Positions 59,798 through 64,000 of a stretch of 64,000 nt of DNA are shown piece after piece. Origin of the DNA: Paenibacillus sp. JNUCC32 (GTDB lineage Bacteria > Bacillota > Bacilli > Paenibacillales > Paenibacillaceae); contig NZ_CP062260.1 in assembly GCF_014863545.1 (NCBI RefSeq), positions 2,666,001-2,730,000 of the forward strand. The letters are read 5' to 3'. Under the pieces are notes generated by a model, which searched no databases, was not told the DNA's origin, and saw nothing but the letters and a program-made list of their open reading frames with translations. A program made the translations under genes and the position numbers. Each line of letters opens with the position of its first letter. The stretch's first letter is position 1.

Positions 59798-59833
59798 AAC
59801 ACGATGAACTGAAAATTATCCTGTCGCTGTGAG

Positions 59834-61693
59834 CTACTTGTCTTCTCCGTCCTGAACGAAATTAAGCACAGCTTCGTCCACTGCCGCGGTCTGTCCAAGG
59901 TCCGGTTGATCTGACAGTTCTGCTTCGCAGCATTCGGGACTGCCGTGCAGTTCAAAAAGAACCAGCTCGTTTTCCCCTTTGCGCAGTAAAGGTCCGGGAA
60001 TATATAGTGCCTTCTGCGGTCCCGCCTTCCAGTACCGGCCGAGATTAAAGCCATTGATCCAGGCGACGCCCTTCGTCCAGCCATCAAAGCGAAGAAACGT
60101 ATCTGCGATCTCCTCCACCTCGAAGCATCCACGGTAAAACCCTGGCAGACCCGCGTCGCCCCACTCCGGAAGGGACGGTTCTTCTTGCCGCGCCTGCCCT
60201 TCCTGCGTAACCGGCGTATACGAGAGCGATGACAGTTTCTCCGGCTCGAGCGGCAGGGTCCGGATCGTCCAGTCGTACAAGAACTGGTTATCGATTCTCA
60301 CGCCTTCCGTGATTCCCTTGGGATCGCGAATCAGCGGCCCATAATTGATCCGGCCCATATTCTCGACGAGAATATCCAGCCTCGCTCCGTCTGCGGGTAC
60401 GGTAATATCCAGCGGCCTTGAATTCCAGCGTTCGACGACCCCAAGCGGACGACCGTCCAGGAATACCTGGGCGCGATCACGAACCTCCTGAATATGCAGC
60501 TGCTGTCCGTGCCGCGGTCCCTGGATAAATGTGCTGTACATGATAAAACCATAGGACTGTCCGCATTTTTCCATCGGCTGAATGCATACGCTTTTTATCG
60601 GCTCTGATAAATGCTGGAGATTGGATTCCGTAAACAGCCCGGCCGTTTCAGACAGCGCAACCTTACCGTAGGCTGCTTTTGGAACGGGCTCGGGGAAGGC
60701 ACAACCCGGCGCAAACCCATGCTTGCTGAGCACCCTCCGGACCGCCTCGTATTTCTCCGTTTTATCCCCCCATTCCGTCAAAGGGGCATCATAATCGTAG
60801 CTTGTCGTCGTAGGCTCATAGGCCTGGATGTGATTCGCTCCACTGTAAAAGCCGAAATTGGTTCCCCCATGGAACATGTACATATTCATCGAGGAGCCCT
60901 TCTCCAGCATTTCATCCAGTACGCCGGCGACATCCGCGGCATCCCGCACGTGATGGTCCTCCATCCAGTGATCAAACCAGCCGTTCCAAAACTCCATCAC
61001 CATCAGCGGCTCTTCCGTACGATATTCCCGGTATTTGCGGAAGGATTCTTCAACCCGGGAACCAAAATTCACAGTTGCGTGCACATCGCTAAGCGTCCCG
61101 CCGAGCAGCATTTCGTCGGTTGGCCCGTCGGAAGTAAAGAGAAGCACATCGACGCCGCGCCGCACCAGTCCTTCGCGCAAATACTCCAGATAAGCGTGAT
61201 CGTTGCCGTAACTGCCGTATTCATTTTCAACCTGAACAGCCAGAATCGGCCCCCCGTGCGTGGATAGCAGCGGAACCAATTGGGGGATCAGCTCATCGTA
61301 ATAATGATCCACCTTGCTCAAATAGAGCGGGTCGCTGCAGCGAAGCCGCATCTCTCCATAACCAAGCAGCCAGCCCGGCAACCCACCAAATTCCCATTCC
61401 GCACAGATGAACGGGCTGGGTCTGACGATGACGTGCAGGCCCAGTTTCCCGGCCAATTCGATAAACGATGCGACGTCCGCCATACCGCTAAAGTTATATT
61501 CCCCCTCCTGGGGTTCGTGCACATTCCATGCGATATAAGTTTCAACGGTATTAAAGCCGCAGGCCTTTAATTTTAATAGCCTGTCCTCCCAATATTCAGG
61601 GACGACACGAAAATAGTGAATCGCTCCCGATATGATCCGGTACGGCTGTCCGTCCAACAAGTATTGTCCGTTCTCCCATGTCAGCATTCCCAT
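59834..61693 (-). CDS. Glycoside hydrolase family 35 beta-galactosidase
   Basis: This 619-residue enzyme removes terminal beta-galactose. The TIM barrel begins QPYRIISGAIHYFRVVPEYW, followed by GFNTVETYIAWNVHEPQEG and ICAEWEFGGLPGWLL; the acid/base Glu is in VQVENEYGSYG (Glu158) and the nucleophile in MVMEFWNGWFDHW (Glu234). MFHGGTNFGFYSGAN is another GH35 mark. Two beta-sandwich domains follow, with GVAWINGFNLGRYWKAGPQ near the end. There is no signal peptide, so it acts inside the cell on imported oligosaccharide. GGAGGG precedes the ATG. It follows the alpha-L-fucosidase gene by 35 bases, a clear operon. Confidence 0.95.
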   Translation of the reverse strand: MGMLTWENGQYLLDGQPYRIISGAIHYFRVVPEYWEDRLLKLKACGFNTVETYIAWNVHEPQEGEYNFSGMADVASFIELAGKLGLHVIVRPSPFICAEWEFGGLPGWLLGYGEMRLRCSDPLYLSKVDHYYDELIPQLVPLLSTHGGPILAVQVENEYGSYGNDHAYLEYLREGLVRRGVDVLLFTSDGPTDEMLLGGTLSDVHATVNFGSRVEESFRKYREYRTEEPLMVMEFWNGWFDHWMEDHHVRDAADVAGVLDEMLEKGSSMNMYMFHGGTNFGFYSGANHIQAYEPTTTSYDYDAPLTEWGDKTEKYEAVRRVLSKHGFAPGCAFPEPVPKAAYGKVALSETAGLFTESNLQHLSEPIKSVCIQPMEKCGQSYGFIMYSTFIQGPRHGQQLHIQEVRDRAQVFLDGRPLGVVERWNSRPLDITVPADGARLDILVENMGRINYGPLIRDPKGITEGVRIDNQFLYDWTIRTLPLEPEKLSSLSYTPVTQEGQARQEEPSLPEWGDAGLPGFYRGCFEVEEIADTFLRFDGWTKGVAWINGFNLGRYWKAGPQKALYIPGPLLRKGENELVLFELHGSPECCEAELSDQPDLGQTAAVDEAVLNFVQDGEDK

Positions 61694-61728
61694 TCAGCTT
61701 CCCTCCACCTCATGTAAAAATCCAAGGC

Positions 61729-62982
61729 TTATTGCCCGCAATAATAAACCGCGATGTTTTTGATTCTCGGGCTTGCCGCCGATTTCAGTACCCGTAAACG
61801 CACCTTCAAGGCAGATACCGGAGCGAAGGCATCTATCTTCTTGTGTCCGATCGCGCTGCCGCGTGTAAGCTCAAGCCACTCTCCATCGATGAAGGCCTCC
61901 AGCACATATTGACTTACCCGTTCCCCGTGAGCAATGTCCTCCATAACAACGACATGATCGATCACGCATGCGCTAGGAAGAGACAATTCAACGACCTCGC
62001 CCGATCCCGAGCTTTCAGCCAGGGCATGACCAAACCGACGCTCAATCTCTCTGCCAAATGCCTGAAGCCGTTTTACATCGGCTTCCGGAAACAGCCCTCT
62101 ATGGTCCGGAGCGACATTGAGCAGCAGGGTTGCCCCATGTCCAACCGATCGATAGTAGATATCCATTAACTGATCCACGGACAACAGCAAGTGTTCTTCG
62201 TCCGGATGCCAGAACCAGCGGTCTTTTCGAATCGGAACATCGCATTCCGCGGGCACCCAGCCCGGCGTCTCGGGCAGCCATTTCAACGATTCCTCACTGA
62301 ACATGCTGCCCCGCGATGAATCGGCCGTGTTCCAGCAAGGATACGGCGCCACCCCATCCTCATTGCCGACCCAACGAATCGTGGGAGCCCCCATGTTAAA
62401 GACCATGGCACGGGGCTGATATCGTTTGACCAGTTCCATGATTCGAGGCCAGTCATATTCGCGGCCTTCCGACCCCGCGCCGTCAAACCAAATTTCCACT
62501 AACGGGCCATAGCCTGATAACAATTCTTCCAATTGTCTGCAGTAAAAGTCATCATACTGTTGCGGGTCGCCATAACTCGACTCGTGCCTGTCCCAAGGGG
62601 ATACATAAATACCGAAGCCGATGCCCTCTTCCCGGCATGCATCCGCGCATTCTTTAACGACATCGCCCTGACCTTCCCTCCACGGACTCGAGGCTACGGA
62701 GTAGTCCGTCGTCGCTGTCGGCCACAGGCAAAAGCCGTCATGGTGCTTGGCCGTCAATATGAAATAACGGAATCCGGCTTCCTTCGCGGATCGGACCCAC
62801 TGTTTGGCATCCAGTCGGTCCGGATTAAACAAAGACGGAGCATCCTTGCCTTCCCCCCATTCCTGGTTGCAGAACGTATTGATACCGAAATGACAGAACA
62901 TCCCGAGCTCCAGGTCCTGCCAAGCTAGCTGCTCCAGCGAAGGAACAACAAGCTGGTCCTTAAGCTTTCTTGATGTGGACAT
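61729..62982 (-). CDS. Alpha-L-fucosidase, glycoside hydrolase family 29
   Basis: This 417-residue intracellular enzyme removes alpha-L-fucose. Barrel marks are LGMFCHFGINTFCNQEWG, YFILTAKHHDGFCLWP (sugar-binding His pair), GIGFGIYVSPWDRH and the nucleophile Asp in VEIWFDGAG (about residue 178). Near 280 lies YYRSVGHGATLLLNVAPDHRG. A C-terminal discoidin-like beta-sandwich (about 325-417) with SLPSACVIDHVVVMEDI and VSALKVRLRVLKSA may bind galactose or another sugar. The start is ATG 62982 after GGAGGGG; seven earlier codons are dismissed for lack of a site. With GH35 downstream and a sugar ABC binding protein upstream, it fits breakdown of fucosylated galactosides such as plant xyloglucan side chains or host glycans. 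Confidence 0.93.
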   Translation of the reverse strand: MSTSRKLKDQLVVPSLEQLAWQDLELGMFCHFGINTFCNQEWGEGKDAPSLFNPDRLDAKQWVRSAKEAGFRYFILTAKHHDGFCLWPTATTDYSVASSPWREGQGDVVKECADACREEGIGFGIYVSPWDRHESSYGDPQQYDDFYCRQLEELLSGYGPLVEIWFDGAGSEGREYDWPRIMELVKRYQPRAMVFNMGAPTIRWVGNEDGVAPYPCWNTADSSRGSMFSEESLKWLPETPGWVPAECDVPIRKDRWFWHPDEEHLLLSVDQLMDIYYRSVGHGATLLLNVAPDHRGLFPEADVKRLQAFGREIERRFGHALAESSGSGEVVELSLPSACVIDHVVVMEDIAHGERVSQYVLEAFIDGEWLELTRGSAIGHKKIDAFAPVSALKVRLRVLKSAASPRIKNIAVYYCGQ

Positions 62983-63010
62983 AACTTCCCCTCCAACTCT
63001 CACCAGTCGT

Positions 63011-63034
63011 AAAAAAAGGGCTTTGGGGAAGCCC
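63011..63034 (-). terminator. Rho-independent terminator after the sugar-binding protein gene
   Basis: GGGCTT (63018-63023) pairs with 63029-63034 around TGGGG, with seven T following on the minus strand. The stem is short, so partial read-through into the fucosidase gene is plausible. Confidence 0.75.
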
Positions 63035-63095
63035 GTTAAATGGCCCCCCGAAACCCGTTTCCTACCAGGATTCTCATACCTCGTGCATTGCCCTG

Positions 63096-64000
63096 TTACT
63101 TGACAACGCCTTTTTCGTTAATGATTTTGGTGGCTTCATCGACCATCCATTGTTGAACCTCATCAATCGGCTCGTTGCTGAGCATGAATTTCGCAAAGCC
63201 GTCATTAATGATCTTGGTCAATTCCGATGTATCCGTCATCATGACTTTGGCTGCATCCAGATACTGGATTTCATCGCTAAACAGCGTATATTTCAACGAC
63301 TCCATATCGTACTTATCCTCTTTACCGGCAACCAGCTTTGTCAACAATTCTTCGTTATTCGCTTTCTTGTAGCCAGAGAACTCGAGTCTGCTGTCCGAAT
63401 CGGCTGTTGTCATGAATCTCATAAGCTTGAAGGATGCTTCCTTGTTGGTGGAATTGGCACCCAGCGCCAGCATATTGCCGCTGGTGAAGTATTTTCCTTC
63501 ATACTCTTTAGGTTCCGATCCCGCAGGAGGCACAGGTACAGGAGCGAAAGCTGTTTTGAAATCATGCGGATATTGCTCGGTATTGCCCGGATCCGCTACC
63601 GTAAAGTTACCTGTAAGAATCATAGCAGCTTCTTCATTGAAAAATTCAGTACGGTAGTTCAGCTTCGCGGCAAGCACGTCACTGTAAGGTTTGGCCGACT
63701 TATCCGTCTCCTCCATATCTTTGCGGAGCTGGAAGAAGTATTTGTAGGTCGGATCTGCCAGAATGGTCGTTCCGTCCTCATATACGAACGGATCCTTCAT
63801 CATGGTTTGCGCCGGAGCGTTCATATAAAGCTCCCATGTATGGAAGTAAGAACCGTAACGCTTGTCAACGCCTTCGCCCTTGGTCAGCTTTTTGGAATAG
63901 TCGCGGTAATCATCCCACGTCCAGCCGAATTTCGGAACCTCAAGTCCCGCTTCATCCAGGGCATCCTTGTTGAGCATCACATAGTTTGTGCTCTTGGTGT
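63096..64000 (-). CDS. ABC transporter extracellular solute-binding protein (sugar type), N-terminus beyond the window
   Basis: The visible 300 C-terminal residues read as a family 1 solute-binding protein for sugars. Marks are NYVMLNKDALDEAGLEVPKFGWTWDDYRDYSKKLTK (here in two parts; a Lys-Asp-x-Leu-Asp-x-Ala hinge and W-T-W-DD loop), then FFNEEAAMILTGNFTVAD, APVPVPPAGSEP, and FKLMRFMTTADSDSRLEFSGYKKANNEEL near the end. The lipoprotein signal lies outside the window. It would capture an oligosaccharide at the cell surface and hand it to permeases also outside the window. It is upstream of the fucosidase and beta-galactosidase genes, separated by a weak terminator that would make this gene's message more abundant than theirs. 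Confidence 0.9.
   Translation of the reverse strand, partial: TKSTNYVMLNKDALDEAGLEVPKFGWTWDDYRDYSKKLTKGEGVDKRYGSYFHTWELYMNAPAQTMMKDPFVYEDGTTILADPTYKYFFQLRKDMEETDKSAKPYSDVLAAKLNYRTEFFNEEAAMILTGNFTVADPGNTEQYPHDFKTAFAPVPVPPAGSEPKEYEGKYFTSGNMLALGANSTNKEASFKLMRFMTTADSDSRLEFSGYKKANNEELLTKLVAGKEDKYDMESLKYTLFSDEIQYLDAAKVMMTDTSELTKIINDGFAKFMLSNEPIDEVQQWMVDEATKIINEKGVVK

Noticed and set aside
1..64000. Mobile elements, CRISPR arrays, prophage genes, tRNA or rRNA genes
   Set aside because: I looked for transposase or integrase motifs, regularly spaced repeats, and tRNA-like clover sequences, and saw none.

Overview
The window reads as a stretch of chromosome from a spore-forming, Gram-positive Firmicute of the Paenibacillus type. 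Supporting signs are a complete GerA-family germinant receptor operon, a T-box leader, Bce/Yxd-style peptide-sensing modules, strong AGGAGG ribosome binding sites, many hairpin-plus-T-run terminators, lineage-typical families (DUF2935, YugN, DUF2512, YxeA, PrkD-like and YrzF-like kinases) and a large set of plant or host polysaccharide hydrolases. No insertion sequence, prophage, integrase, tRNA, rRNA or CRISPR array is visible. About nine tenths of the genes lie on the minus strand. Genus assignment is inference from gene content.

Layout. 1-3.1 kb: a PhyH-type dioxygenase (cut by the left edge) diverging from an AraC regulator, a PrkD-like protein kinase and a tiny Ser/Arg/His-rich protein. 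3.1-9 kb: an acetyltransferase, an NhaC antiporter, asd behind a T-box leader, and a YtcJ-type amidohydrolase. 9-21.3 kb: a secreted GH16 glucanase with a ricin-type lectin tail and a cre-like promoter, a VOC protein with an AraC/GyrI regulator, DUF2935, an alpha/beta hydrolase next to a two-domain prenyl-diphosphate/terpene synthase, a very large GH2 enzyme and a YugN protein. 21.8-24.7 kb: a secreted tandem TIM-barrel-like protein and two small membrane proteins.

24.8-32.4 kb is a six-gene unit read right to left: ABC ATPase, ABC permease, YxeA, a secreted M1-type zinc peptidase, response regulator, histidine kinase. It resembles Bacillus yxdJKLM-yxeA but carries a built-in extracellular peptidase, and its promoter has two 11-bp direct repeats. 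Then come glutaminase A, a YrzF-like kinase, and a chemotaxis receptor directly followed by a single-module NRPS ending in a thioester reductase.

40-50.3 kb: a bacilliredoxin-like protein followed by a thioredoxin-like gene remnant, a diguanylate cyclase, a methyltransferase, YwqG, a response regulator-kinase-propeller lipoprotein operon, and a fused cell-wall amidase/polysaccharide deacetylase. 50.5-64 kb: MetE, a heme oxygenase, a MerR-regulated GAP-family membrane protein, the gerA-gerC-D-gerB germination operon with a candidate sigma-G promoter, and a carbohydrate locus (ABC sugar-binding protein cut by the right edge, GH29 alpha-L-fucosidase, GH35 beta-galactosidase).

The most promising subjects for new biology are the fused terpene-type synthase, the peptidase-containing sensing/transport module, the reductase-terminated mono-modular NRPS and the tandem TIM-barrel protein. 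All functional calls are from reading motifs and context; no database search was possible.
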